A stretch of DNA of 64,000 nt from Hwanghaeella sp964350445 (lineage in GTDB: Bacteria; Pseudomonadota; Alphaproteobacteria; UBA8366; Aestuariispiraceae). Positions 50,994-60,114 of this stretch are shown here, piece after piece. Position numbers and translations under genes: made by a program. The notes beneath the pieces are model-generated. The model was not told where the DNA came from and searched no databases. It worked only from the letters and a program-made list of their open reading frames with translations. The stretch is from NCBI GenBank assembly GCA_964350445.1, contig CAYGKA010000002.1, positions 1 to 64,000 of the forward strand. Direction: 5' to 3'. Numbering within the stretch: position 1 is the stretch's first letter; each line of letters opens with the position of its first letter.

Positions 50994-52169
50994 TCAATCC
51001 CGCTGCAAACACATTGCGATGCCCATGCCGCCGCCGATGCAAAGCGTCGCGAGGCCTTTCTTGGCATCGCGCTTTTGCATTTCGTGCAACAGCGTGACCA
51101 GGACACGGGCGCCGGACGCACCGATCGGATGGCCCAGCGCAATCGCGCCGCCATTCACGTTGACGATGTCCGGGTCCCAGCCAAGATCCTTGTTCACGGC
51201 GAGCGCCTGGGCCGCGAAGGCCTCATTCGCTTCCACGAGGTCGAGATCGTCGACGGACCACCCGGCCTTCTGAAGCGCCATGCGGGAGGACGGGATCGGG
51301 CCCGTTCCCATGACGGCCGGATCGACCCCGGCTGTGGCCCAGGAGACAACCCGCGCCAACGGCGCGGCGCCGCGCTTTTCGGCTTCCTCGGCGGACATCA
51401 TGACAACAACGGCGGCGCCGTCATTGATTCCCGACGCATTCCCGGCGGTCACCGTACCGTCCTTGGCAAAAGCCGGGCGCAGCTTGCCCAGCGTCTCCAT
51501 TGTCGTGCCATGCTTCGGATGTTCGTCCATATCGACGACGATCTCTCCCTTCCGGGTCTTGATCGTGACGGGAACAATTTCATCCTTCAGGCGGCCTTCC
51601 TTTTGGGCCTTTTCAGCTTTCTGCTGCGACCAGGCAGCAAACTCGTCTTGCTGATCGCGGGTCAACTGCCACTGGCGCGCCACGTTTTCCGCGGTGTTCC
51701 CCATGTGATAGCCGTTGAAGGCGCACCAAAGACCGTCCTTGATCATGGTATCGACGAAGCTGAGGTCACCCATCTTCTGGCCGCTGCGCAAATACGCCGC
51801 GTGGGGTGCCTGGCTCATGCTTTCCTGGCCGCCCGCGACGACGATCCTGCTGTCGCCCGTCTGAATCGCCTGACTGCCCAGCGCGACGGTGCGCAGACCG
51901 GACCCGCAGAGCTGGTTGATCTGATATGCGGTCTTTTCGACCGGAATGCCCGCTTCAATCGCCGCTTGGCGTGCAGGGTTCTGGCCCTGCCCGGCGATCA
52001 GAATCTGGCCGAGGATCGCCTCGTCCACATCTTCCGGCGTAATACCGGACCGGGAAAGCGCTTCTTTGATGGCGACGGATCCCAAATAGGACGCGGGAAC
52101 CGAACTTAGCCCCCCATTGAATGCACCAACCGGCGTCCTCGCCGCACCTGTAATTACGACCTCGGTCAT
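50994..52169 (-). CDS. phaA: Acetyl-CoA C-acetyltransferase (beta-ketothiolase)
   Basis: 391 residues, the standard biosynthetic thiolase length. It condenses two acetyl-CoA to acetoacetyl-CoA. Active-site features are the nucleophilic Cys in INQLCGSGLRTVALG (about residue 88), the His in LGHPIGASGAR, and the second Cys in TLCIGGGMGIA. The substrate-binding loop NASGINDGAAVVVMMS is present. Neighbouring phaC and phaR support a role in polyhydroxybutyrate synthesis. phaB is not in this window. A strong terminator follows it and it reads away from phaC, with 195 bases of spacer (52170-52364) showing no gene. Confidence 0.93.
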   Translation of the reverse strand: MTEVVITGAARTPVGAFNGGLSSVPASYLGSVAIKEALSRSGITPEDVDEAILGQILIAGQGQNPARQAAIEAGIPVEKTAYQINQLCGSGLRTVALGSQAIQTGDSRIVVAGGQESMSQAPHAAYLRSGQKMGDLSFVDTMIKDGLWCAFNGYHMGNTAENVARQWQLTRDQQDEFAAWSQQKAEKAQKEGRLKDEIVPVTIKTRKGEIVVDMDEHPKHGTTMETLGKLRPAFAKDGTVTAGNASGINDGAAVVVMMSAEEAEKRGAAPLARVVSWATAGVDPAVMGTGPIPSSRMALQKAGWSVDDLDLVEANEAFAAQALAVNKDLGWDPDIVNVNGGAIALGHPIGASGARVLVTLLHEMQKRDAKKGLATLCIGGGMGIAMCLQRD

Positions 52170-52364
52170 CTCTATTCCCTCCTCGCTGTGCGTGGCACGG
52201 CGGGTTACCCGACCGGCCCGATGGTTTCACGCCGCCTGTATTGCAGCGCACCATTAGCAGCGACTATATCGCCCAAGATCGCGGGCCACAACAATGGCCA
52301 TCTAACCGGACCGTAAGGTTTTCGTGACATCCGACCGTATAAAGCAGGGGGGCCCGTTTCGGCG

Positions 52365-53702
52365 CTATGCGTCCAGGAAGCGGGTGACGCGGTCCCACAA
52401 TTCCGCCGCTCTGCGCCCCGACATCATGCCGATATGGCCAAGCGCCGGCCGCAGCAGACGGACATCCTCCAGTAGTTCAGTGACAGCCAGCGCGCTTTCC
52501 GGCGGGACGATCCGATCCGACTTTGGGATAACGACGAGCGCTTCGCCGTGAAAATCGGCCGGGTTGACCGTATGCCCGCCCACATCCCAAGTCAGCGCGG
52601 CAGTGCGATTCTCCGCGTACCAGCCGCGCAGGGTCTCCCGCGCGACGGGCGCAGTCAGAGATACCCCATCGTTCAGCCAGTCTTCCAACGCCACGAATCG
52701 GTGCGCCTTGCCGGATGCCGGGTCCAGACCGGCGAAATACTGAAATTTGCGAAACGCGTTCAGCGGATCGATCGCCGCGAACATCGCCTGAACACAGTCA
52801 ACCGGAAGTCTGCCGAACATCGACAGAACCGGTTCGCATGCATCGACCAGCATTTGCGAGGCATTCGGGCCGGGCGCCTTGGCGGAATGGAAATCCCACG
52901 GCATCGCCATCAGAACCAGCTTCCCGACACGATCCTGCCGCTGGATGGCCGTCGGCAAGGCCAGCAAGCCGCCCATGCAGTACCCGACCATGGAGACCGG
53001 CCTCTGCTTCTCCTGTTCCGCCTCGACCGCATCGAGCATCGCGTTCAAGCGGGTAACATAGTCGGTCAGCGTAAATTCGGTTTCTTCCGCGCCCGGCTCC
53101 CCCCAGTCGACCAGATAGGGTACCAGTCCGTTCTTGGCGAGGGAGCGGCAGAAGCTGCCTTGGCTGTTCAGATCCAGGATGTAGGATTTGTTCACCAGCG
53201 AAGGCACGATCAGGACAGGTGCGCCGCTGCCCGCCGGCGCATAGCGGTGAAGACTGGTCGAACCCTGCCGCCAAATCGCGGGAGGATCGGTTACGTCACG
53301 CCGGTATGCGTGGTGATGATAGGCGAGTACGCCGTCCAACATCCGCCCGAGTTGCCCGCGGAATTCCTCGTCGATCGAAACGACCAGATCCGCCATTTCG
53401 CACTGTGCCGCGACCGTTTGCATGGCCGGCCATTTGGAATCTGGGAAGGCGGCCGACAGATCAAATGGCCCGGCGGCCATCATGCCCTGGATCATATCTG
53501 TCCAGTGTCCGGCTGCGCCCGCACCGCCGAATCCGCTATTTCCCTTTTCCGGCGCGCTCGAGCTGTTCCACCCGCCTTTCAAGATCGGCAATGCGCCCAA
53601 GGAGCTGGCGTATAACATCATCGGCGCGGCCAGATGCATCGGAAGCGGCCGCGGACCCAGCCTCGCCGGTGCCGGGATCGCCGTTCCGTCCAGTGGCGCC
53701 AT
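52365..53702 (-). CDS. phaC: Polyhydroxyalkanoate synthase-like alpha/beta hydrolase (PhaC family)
   Basis: 445 residues. Catalytic features of PHA synthases are visible: the lipase-like box GYCMGG with the active Cys, the acid in VIPKSDRIVPPESA, and His in LGHIGMMSGRRA. The N-terminal segment GPRPLPMHLAAPM resembles alphaproteobacterial PHA synthases. It is shorter than class I enzymes (about 560-600) and nearer class III in core. ATG 53702 is preferred because a GGGAGAAGG Shine-Dalgarno precedes it. As a result it overlaps the small partner gene by 167 bases in another frame. Class and partner need are not settled. Confidence 0.82.
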   Translation of the reverse strand: MAPLDGTAIPAPARLGPRPLPMHLAAPMMLYASSLGALPILKGGWNSSSAPEKGNSGFGGAGAAGHWTDMIQGMMAAGPFDLSAAFPDSKWPAMQTVAAQCEMADLVVSIDEEFRGQLGRMLDGVLAYHHHAYRRDVTDPPAIWRQGSTSLHRYAPAGSGAPVLIVPSLVNKSYILDLNSQGSFCRSLAKNGLVPYLVDWGEPGAEETEFTLTDYVTRLNAMLDAVEAEQEKQRPVSMVGYCMGGLLALPTAIQRQDRVGKLVLMAMPWDFHSAKAPGPNASQMLVDACEPVLSMFGRLPVDCVQAMFAAIDPLNAFRKFQYFAGLDPASGKAHRFVALEDWLNDGVSLTAPVARETLRGWYAENRTAALTWDVGGHTVNPADFHGEALVVIPKSDRIVPPESALAVTELLEDVRLLRPALGHIGMMSGRRAAELWDRVTRFLDA

Positions 53703-53892
53703 ACCCTTCTCCCTCGCCGTATCCTGGCGGCGACTGCTGCGTAAAGGTTTGTCCCACGACGGATTGCCAACCGGCCATCATGCGGGCCAAGGCATCCGCC
53801 ACCGCGGGATCGCCCGCAGTCCCCGAAATCTGTTCCTGCCAGAGTTCCAGATAGCGCCGCGCGAGCTCTTGATGGTCGGGTGGTTCCGTCAT
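53536..53892 (-). CDS. Small PhaE-like coiled-coil protein overlapping phaC
   Basis: 118 residues from ATG 53892. N-terminal HQELARRYLELWQEQISG resembles the helical start of PHA-synthase partner subunits (PhaE/PhaR-class IV type). The middle is a low-complexity Gly/Ser/Ala-rich linker, and the C-terminus is a coiled coil (DDVIRQLLGRIADLERRVEQLER). It starts upstream of, and ends inside, phaC, and the two frames overlap by 167 bases. It is most likely a partner or activator of the PhaC-like enzyme; the family assignment is only by pattern. Confidence 0.6.
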   Translation of the reverse strand: MTEPPDHQELARRYLELWQEQISGTAGDPAVADALARMMAGWQSVVGQTFTQQSPPGYGEGEGYGATGRNGDPGTGEAGSAAASDASGRADDVIRQLLGRIADLERRVEQLERAGKGK

Positions 53893-53951
53893 TTTTCGAT
53901 ACTCGCACTCGTCAACAACGATAACAACGACGCGGTGCAACTATACCCTTA

Positions 53952-53970
53952 TTCGCCATTGCTTGGCGAA
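53952..53970. promoter_or_regulatory. Inverted repeat between the phaC-side and phaR genes
   Basis: TTCGCC (53952-53957), 7-base core, GGCGAA (53965-53970) form a perfect 6-bp inverted repeat in the divergent spacer (53893-54144). It is a plausible operator, for PhaR or another regulator. It does not match the CTGC/GCAG type PhaR site that I know from Rhodobacter. Confidence 0.4.
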
Positions 53971-54144
53971 CAAGCTTTGTTCTGCTATGGATTTTCAAGG
54001 TTTACTTCGCAGGTGCGATATCCAAAGTCGACGCGGTGCACAAGTCCGAACCCGACTTCGTCGCCACGGTCGCACCGAAATCCGCGAAGGCCGAAACCCA
54101 GTGTGAATGGGCCCAGTTTGTTCGGGGAGCGGTGAGGGTAGGAT

Positions 54145-54750
54145 ATGTCTGACGAAGGTTCCGGCGCAAAGCCGCCGATCAAGATCAAGAAATACGCCAA
54201 CCGGCGGCTCTACAACACGGCCACGAGCAGTTACGTCACCTTGGACCACCTGTGCCAGATGGTGAAGGACGGCATCGATTTCGCCGTTTTCGACGCGAAA
54301 TCTGGTGAGGAGATAACACGCTCCGTCCTGACGCAAATCATCGTCGAGGAAGAAGCCAAGGGTCAGAACCTGCTGCCGATCGGTTTCCTGCGCCAGTTGA
54401 TCAGCTTCTACGGCGACAACATGCAGCAGATGCTGCTGCCCAAGTATCTGGACTTCTCGATGAAATCCTTCACGGAAAATCAGGAGAAGATGCGCCACTA
54501 CATGGAGGACACCTTCGGGTCCGTCTTCCCGTTCGGCCAGTTCGAGGAAATGAGCAAACAGAACCTGGCGATGTTCGAAAAGACGATGCAGTTCTTCGCG
54601 CCCCGCGCCGATGGCAATGACGCGTCCGACACAGGACAACCCACCGCGACCCAAGGCGAAGCCGCAAAACCGGCGACGGACATCGAAGCGCTTCAGAAGC
54701 AAATCGACGCCATGCAGCAGCAGCTCAAGAAAATCGGCGAAAAATCCTAG
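54145..54750 (+). CDS. phaR: Polyhydroxyalkanoate synthesis repressor PhaR
   Basis: 201 residues. PhaR binds both PHA granules and DNA and represses phasin and synthesis genes until polymer is formed. The N-terminal PPIKIKKYANRRLYNTATSSYVTLDHLCQMVKDG is the signature of the PhaR DNA-binding domain (PHB_acc_N). A PHB_acc domain follows (QLISFYGDNMQQMLLPKYLDFSMKSF). The tail is Ala/Thr/Gln-rich with a helical end. It is divergent from the phaC-side genes and so is well placed to regulate them. Confidence 0.96.
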   Translation: MSDEGSGAKPPIKIKKYANRRLYNTATSSYVTLDHLCQMVKDGIDFAVFDAKSGEEITRSVLTQIIVEEEAKGQNLLPIGFLRQLISFYGDNMQQMLLPKYLDFSMKSFTENQEKMRHYMEDTFGSVFPFGQFEEMSKQNLAMFEKTMQFFAPRADGNDASDTGQPTATQGEAAKPATDIEALQKQIDAMQQQLKKIGEKS

Positions 54751-54823
54751 GGTCCGGGCTATCGCCCAATCCGGCGTCAAGCGTTGCTGAAACGCCGGTC
54801 CGTTGCGGGCCGGCGGGGGTCGT

Positions 54824-56581
54824 TCAGGTCCGCCAGGGCGGATTCAGGTCCGGCCGCCCAAAGAACCAACCCTGCAGATAGTCGGCCCCTTCGTCGCACA
54901 GCACGCGGACCTCGTCCTCCGTTTCGACGCATTCGGCGACGGTTTCCAGGCCGAACCCGTCGGCAAGGCCGAGCAATGTGCGAACGAAAAGCTGGTTGTC
55001 CATGTTCGTGTGGACGTCCTTGACGAAGGCGCCGTCGATTTTCACGACGTCCACGGTCAACGCCTTCATGTGCCGGAAACTGGTATAGCCCGACCCGAAA
55101 TCGTCCAGCGCCACCTTGCATCCCAACGCCCGAACAGCGGAGACAAAACGGGCGGAGACCTCGAAATCCTCAAGCGCGGCCGTCTCCGTGATCTCGACGA
55201 TCAGCCGTTCGGCAATGCTGGGCTTACTCGTAATCCGGCTGACCAAGGTCCGAAGCCAGGATTGGTCTGTCACAGTCAGGCTGGAAATATTGAGGGCCAG
55301 CGTCACGTCCGGATATCGGCCGAGGTCGTCCATGGCGATTTCCAAGGCGCGGTGATCCAGGAACCGCATGATGCCGAGTTTCTCCGCAACCGGCACGAAG
55401 GCCCCGGCAGAAACGATGTCGCCAGACGGGTCCTTCAACCTCAAGAGCGTCTCGTAATACGAAACTTCTTTGGTGCGGCTGTCGACGACCGGCTGATAGG
55501 CGAAGACGATTCGGTCGTCCTCAAGCGCCTCCATGATCCGCTCGCCCATATCCATGTTTTCGCGGCGAACGCGACGTTGCTCTTCCGACAACTCATAAGA
55601 AAAAAAGCAGTTCCGCCCGTTGGTTTTCGCAGATTGGAGCGCGCTCTCAGCCGCCGTCATCGCTTCCTGAGCCGTTTGGATAAGGCCCGGGAACACGGCG
55701 CCGCCGATGGAAACGGTGACGTGGATACGCCCGTTCGGCGTCTCGATCGGATTGGCGCGCAGGCCTTCCAAAATCTTCTCTGCCGCTGTGACCATGCCCG
55801 CCTCGTCGCACTGGCCGAGGACGACCCCGAACCGGTCACCGCCGAGACGGCCGATCTGGTCCGTCACGCGAAGCGACCGTTCGATGCGGTGCCCGACACC
55901 GACAATCAACGCATCAGCGATCTTGTGGCCATAGGCTTCGTTGACCATCGAGAGCTTGTCGATCCCAATAGCCAGATACCCGCCGGGCACCTTGTAACGC
56001 TTGTTGTAGGAAAACGCGTTCTGGAGGGCTTCGTGCAGCCGTGTCTTGTTGAGGTGACCCGTCAACTCGTCATAGCTGGCGCGCCGTTCCAGCAAGGTCT
56101 CCTGCTGTTTCCGGCGGTTGATCGGGCGCAAGATACCCGCCAGACGGACGGGGATGCCGTTCTCATCCAGATCCGCGCGCCCTTTGTCATGAACCCAGAC
56201 GAACTCCCCATCCTCGCGCCGCAGGCGGTATTCGCAATCGAACACCTCGCCGGCTTGGAGATGGCGGCTCAGGCTTTGCAGCCGCTTCGAAAGATCTTCG
56301 ACATTGATGCATTCATTGAAGGCTTCGCCGTCGCGGATCGAGTCCGCGCGCGTCGGCCCGAAAACGGGCAAGGTATCGCCCAGCCATTGGATGGAGTCGT
56401 CGACAAGGTCCCAGACATAACCGATATCGCCCGAAGAGGCCAAAGCCGCTCGCAGCAAAGTAGCGTCCCGAACCGTATCGTTGCGGGCACGACCGTCCTG
56501 GCGCCGCAAACGCCCGCCGGCAAACACGTCGGTCATGATCACCGAACCGCCAGGCTGCCCGGTAGATGAATTTCTACTCAT
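54824..56581 (-). CDS. PAS-GGDEF-EAL protein, degenerate cyclase and intact phosphodiesterase site
   Basis: 585 residues, no membrane segment. A PAS/PAC unit occupies about 45-155 (FDCEYRLRREDGEFVWVHDKG). The GGDEF domain (about 165-330) reads GGDRF at 247-251 rather than GGDEF, so cyclase activity is doubtful. The EAL domain (about 345-580) keeps catalytic residues: ETLLR at 377-381, N431, E463, the DDFGSGYTS at 493-501, the KID segment and AECVETEDE. It probably degrades cyclic-di-GMP, with the GGDEF part binding GTP or serving as a regulator. ATG 56536 is an alternative start. It faces the chemoreceptor gene across a 513-base spacer. Confidence 0.92.
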   Translation of the reverse strand: MSRNSSTGQPGGSVIMTDVFAGGRLRRQDGRARNDTVRDATLLRAALASSGDIGYVWDLVDDSIQWLGDTLPVFGPTRADSIRDGEAFNECINVEDLSKRLQSLSRHLQAGEVFDCEYRLRREDGEFVWVHDKGRADLDENGIPVRLAGILRPINRRKQQETLLERRASYDELTGHLNKTRLHEALQNAFSYNKRYKVPGGYLAIGIDKLSMVNEAYGHKIADALIVGVGHRIERSLRVTDQIGRLGGDRFGVVLGQCDEAGMVTAAEKILEGLRANPIETPNGRIHVTVSIGGAVFPGLIQTAQEAMTAAESALQSAKTNGRNCFFSYELSEEQRRVRRENMDMGERIMEALEDDRIVFAYQPVVDSRTKEVSYYETLLRLKDPSGDIVSAGAFVPVAEKLGIMRFLDHRALEIAMDDLGRYPDVTLALNISSLTVTDQSWLRTLVSRITSKPSIAERLIVEITETAALEDFEVSARFVSAVRALGCKVALDDFGSGYTSFRHMKALTVDVVKIDGAFVKDVHTNMDNQLFVRTLLGLADGFGLETVAECVETEDEVRVLCDEGADYLQGWFFGRPDLNPPWRT

Positions 56582-57094
56582 CGGCGCCCTTACTTCGGCG
56601 CATCTTGCTCAACATCGGGAAATTCCCCCAATCGAAGCAGCGCGTTCCGTACCCGAATGGAACCACAAACTCGATTCCCCTCATATTAGTAAATTCGTAC
56701 TACGCCGTATTTACCATGTTCCAGGGTCATCCTGAAAAACAGCCGCGACGTATGACGACCATCACACTTCCATCGACTTTCTACAGAGTTAACCACTCAA
56801 CTACCGCTATTCTGCAGCTAAATCGTAAACAAGGGGTGAATCATGTTTGAAATTGTTTCAATACGCACACAAGATGTCGGGGAATAGGGAAGGCGAATAC
56901 ATAAACTACTGAAGTAGTCCGCCGGAATTAAGGCAAATGAAATGGGTGAATGACAGGTTCCGCAGCGTATTCGGGGGTATAGATCTGAGCTGCAGAAATC
57001 CAGGAAAAAATCCATAAGCTTGCGGGCACCGCCGATAAGGTGCCGCCGAGGCCCTTCCCGAACAGGAGAAAATCACACTGGGTAGGATGCAGTT
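56582..57094. other. Intergenic spacer with an RNA hairpin before the chemoreceptor gene
   Basis: 513 bases, AT-richer than the surroundings, separating the GGDEF-EAL gene from the chemoreceptor gene. No convincing gene is seen. A stem-loop with arms GGCACC (57025-57030) and GGTGCC (57039-57044) and an 8-base loop lies about 50 bases before the chemoreceptor start, in its probable 5' untranslated region. I do not recognise a riboswitch class; a cyclic-di-GMP riboswitch was considered and not supported. Confidence 0.5.
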
Positions 57095-58915
57095 ATGCTC
57101 GGATTCAAGAAAGCCGAACGTAGTAAGGGAGAAGCAGACCGGGGGGGAACTGGTCTGGATAGGAAGAATCCAGCGGAAGCGGACGGATCGGCCGCGGATG
57201 TGCCCTCTGGCGCCGAAATCGCGCCCGTGGACGCCCTGACCAAGGCCCGTCAGGACGCCTATTGGCAGCGCCGCGAATTGTTGACGCTGGCCGACGCGTT
57301 GGCCGGGGAAATGGAAGGCACCGTTCAGCAGGTCAAGGCGGGCGGCGACAAGGCCAACCAAGTCTCAAGCGAAATGCGTAACGCTATTCAAAAGGTCCAT
57401 GGCCTTGTCGAAACGCTGGAGCGGGATGCCGAAGCGACTGTCACGGACGCAAGTACCGTGTCGAGCATGGCCGAGACACTGAACCAATCCGCCGAAACGA
57501 TCTCTTCCAAAGTGTCCCAGGCGCTTGCTCAAACGAATGCCGCGGTAACACGGGTGGACGAGGCCTCGCAGGTCGTCGGCCGAATGGCGCAAGCTTCCGA
57601 CAGGATCGGCGATATCGTGAAGTTGATCCAGGACATCGCCAACCAGACCAATCTGCTGGCCTTGAACGCCACGATCGAAGCGGCGCGGGCCGGCGAGGCG
57701 GGTCGCGGCTTCGCCGTCGTCGCCAACGAGGTGAAAGCGCTTGCCGGCCAGACCGCCGACGCGACGAAGGAAATCGCCGAGCAAATCGCCGAAATTCAAA
57801 CCGTGACGGAAGCCGCCGTTGCCGCGATTTCCGGGATCGGTGAAGCGATCAACAGCGTTGCCGGCAATTCCGGCGAGGTTGAACAGGCCGTCGCCGAACA
57901 GCATGAAGCCATCTCTAGCATCGGCCGCACGGCCAATGAAACCGTCACCATCGTCGGGCATCTTGCCGAGAGCGTCAGCCAAGTCGCCGGCCAGGCCTCC
58001 ATCGCCGAGGATTTGAGCGGCACCCAGCAGACGACGACGGCGGAAATGGCCCAGCACATCGCCGCCCTTGGTGAACGCTTGCGCGTGGCCATCTCGGCAA
58101 CCCGTGAAGGCCATAAGGACAACGATATCGATACGCCGTTCATCCTGACCGGAAGTATCGACATCGACGGCGGCGCCGTATCCTGCGGCGTCTATGACCT
58201 GACATTGGACAGCGCCGTTGTTCAATGCGATCGGATCGCCGCGTTACAAGGGGAGGCCCTGTCCATCGATGTGCCGGCGGTCGGCGCCCTGCGCGGCCGG
58301 TTGGCCGGATCGGAGGGCAACGGGCACCGGTTCCTGATCGATCGGAGCGCTCAATCGGACAGTATGATCGCCGCTTTCGCGGAACAGAGCATCGCGCCCG
58401 ACCAACCGGTGATCGCAATCGCTTCCGCGGCGGCCTTGCGGGTGCAGGCCTTGTTCCAGCAGGCCATCGACAGTGGAAAGATGTCGGAAGGCGATTTCTT
58501 CGACGAGGATTACAAGCCGGTTGAAGGCAGCAACCCGGTGCAGCATCTGACGCGCTTCACCGCCTTCACCGACAAGGAGCTGCCGGCGATCCAGGAACCG
58601 GCCACCGACAGCCACGATGCGATCATCTTCAGCGCAGCGGTGGACCGGAATGGCTATCTGCCGACCCATAACCTGAAATACTGCCATCCCCAGCGCCCGG
58701 ACGATCCTGTTTGGAACGCCGCCAATTGCCGGAACCACCGGATTTTTGGAGACAGGACGGGATTGGCGGCCGGCCGCAACACGAAGCCCTTTCTGGTGCA
58801 GTCTTATTTGCGCGACATGGGCGGCGGCAATTACGTCCTGATGAAGGACCTCTCCGTGCCGATCTATCTCAACGGCAAGCATTGGGGCGGTTTCCGAGTC
58901 GGCTACAACCTCTAG
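57095..58915 (+). CDS. Soluble methyl-accepting chemotaxis protein with PilZ-like and C-terminal sensory domains
   Basis: 606 residues, no membrane segment, so cytoplasmic. A chemoreceptor signalling domain extends over about 80-320, with the invariant hairpin tip around NQTNLLALNATIEAARAGEAGRGFAVVANEVKALA (residues about 180-215, given as the region). Residues about 345-425 look like a PilZ-type domain (GAVSCGVYDLTLDSAVV), possibly binding cyclic-di-GMP. The C-terminal part (about 470-606) is the conserved AAVDRNGYLPTHN, NCRNHRIFGDRTG, KDLSVPIYLNGKHWGGFRVGY domain found in many soluble chemoreceptors. The ligand is unknown. Adjacent GGDEF-EAL suggests a link to second-messenger signalling. 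Confidence 0.9.
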   Translation: MLGFKKAERSKGEADRGGTGLDRKNPAEADGSAADVPSGAEIAPVDALTKARQDAYWQRRELLTLADALAGEMEGTVQQVKAGGDKANQVSSEMRNAIQKVHGLVETLERDAEATVTDASTVSSMAETLNQSAETISSKVSQALAQTNAAVTRVDEASQVVGRMAQASDRIGDIVKLIQDIANQTNLLALNATIEAARAGEAGRGFAVVANEVKALAGQTADATKEIAEQIAEIQTVTEAAVAAISGIGEAINSVAGNSGEVEQAVAEQHEAISSIGRTANETVTIVGHLAESVSQVAGQASIAEDLSGTQQTTTAEMAQHIAALGERLRVAISATREGHKDNDIDTPFILTGSIDIDGGAVSCGVYDLTLDSAVVQCDRIAALQGEALSIDVPAVGALRGRLAGSEGNGHRFLIDRSAQSDSMIAAFAEQSIAPDQPVIAIASAAALRVQALFQQAIDSGKMSEGDFFDEDYKPVEGSNPVQHLTRFTAFTDKELPAIQEPATDSHDAIIFSAAVDRNGYLPTHNLKYCHPQRPDDPVWNAANCRNHRIFGDRTGLAAGRNTKPFLVQSYLRDMGGGNYVLMKDLSVPIYLNGKHWGGFRVGYNL

Positions 58916-58953
58916 CCGGACACCAGGAGTTTGGGAGAAGCGCGCGGTGGCCC

Positions 58954-60033
58954 CTAGCGGGCGCCGCGCAACTCTTTCATCACCCAGATCGACAGACAGA
59001 AGCTGATCGCAGCGCCCGCCTGATGTGCAACGGCGAGCGGCAGCGGCACCATCAGCATCAGGGTCGAAATACCAAGCCCCGCCTGGATCCAGGCCATCGC
59101 CGTCAGGCAGTTGATGGAGAGCTGCGCCCGTGGCGCCAAATCCGTCCTGCGGGAAAGGACCCAGGTGAGGGTCACGACCGTCAGGGTCAGATAGGCCATC
59201 ATCCGGTGATCGAACTGCACCGTGCCTTCATTCTCGAAGATATTGAGCCAACCGGGCGACAGGGCGGCGATGTCCTCCGGCACGAAAGCCCCACCCATCA
59301 GCGGCCAATCGTTGTAGAGCAGGCCGGCGTTGAGCCCCGCCACCAGCGCGCCGCTCATCACCGTGAAGAAAATCACCGCGTGGCACCACGCTCCCATCCG
59401 CCGCACGCCGCGCGGCGCGGCCTGTTGATCCGGCGGCACGGGCCAGAGCAGGCCGAGCGCCAGCCAGAGCAGATAGGCCAGGATGAAGAAGGCCATGCCC
59501 AGATGCACAGCCAAGCGGTATTGGCTGACATCGGAACGGTCGACGAGACCACTTTTCACCATCCACCAGCCGATCACGCCCTGAAGCCCCCCAAGGAACA
59601 GAAGGATGATCAAATGCTTGGTGTAGCCTTGAGGAATCCGGCGTGCGGCCAGAAAGAAGAAAAACGGTAGGGCGAAGACCAGGCCGATAGCCCGGCCCCA
59701 AAGCCGGTGTATGAATTCCCACCAGAAGATCGCCTTGAACTCGGCCAGGACCATGCCGGCATTGTCGATCCGGTATTCCGACGTCTGCCGGTACAGATCG
59801 AAGACGCGCTGCCATTCCGCATCCGTCATCGGCGGGACCCAGCCGATCAACGGCCGCCATTCGACCATGCTGAGGCCGGATTCGGTCAGCCGCGTGATCG
59901 CCCCGATCAGCATCATCGCGAACACCATAACGCCACAGACCGCAAGCCAGACGCCGACCGCCCGCGCCGATGAAGGCAGGAGGGAAGACGTCGAGCCGGG
60001 CTTTGGCCCCGTATTTGGGAATGCCGTAGTCAT
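58954..60033 (-). CDS. ctaA: Heme A synthase CtaA/COX15
   Basis: 359 residues from ATG 60033. Eight membrane helices with conserved heme ligands. CtaA/COX15 oxidises heme O to heme A for cytochrome c oxidases. Typical segments are GAITRLTESGLSMVEWRPLIGWVPPM, FKAIFWWEFIHRLWGR, GLQGVIGWWMVKSGL, VSQYRLAVHLGMAF and the later NIFENEGTVQFDHRMMAYL with the histidine. It supports an aerobic heme-aa3 respiration. The longer frame to 60087 adds a short non-conserved head. It is convergent with the chemoreceptor gene. Confidence 0.96.
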   Translation of the reverse strand: MTTAFPNTGPKPGSTSSLLPSSARAVGVWLAVCGVMVFAMMLIGAITRLTESGLSMVEWRPLIGWVPPMTDAEWQRVFDLYRQTSEYRIDNAGMVLAEFKAIFWWEFIHRLWGRAIGLVFALPFFFFLAARRIPQGYTKHLIILLFLGGLQGVIGWWMVKSGLVDRSDVSQYRLAVHLGMAFFILAYLLWLALGLLWPVPPDQQAAPRGVRRMGAWCHAVIFFTVMSGALVAGLNAGLLYNDWPLMGGAFVPEDIAALSPGWLNIFENEGTVQFDHRMMAYLTLTVVTLTWVLSRRTDLAPRAQLSINCLTAMAWIQAGLGISTLMLMVPLPLAVAHQAGAAISFCLSIWVMKELRGAR

Positions 60034-60114
60034 GGCGCGCAATTTATCCGCTGCGGCCGTCACCGCAAGACGGACAGAGTGCCGCAACCGAGCCGCCGCG
60101 GGTGCGGCGTGCTA

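Noticed and set aside
54803..56569. A 588-codon frame antisense to the GGDEF-EAL gene
   Set aside because: The other strand encodes a complete PAS-GGDEF-EAL protein; the antisense frame is a codon-bias shadow.
57025..57044. A cyclic-di-GMP riboswitch before the chemoreceptor gene
   Set aside because: Only a short stem-loop is seen; the conserved core of the known classes is absent.
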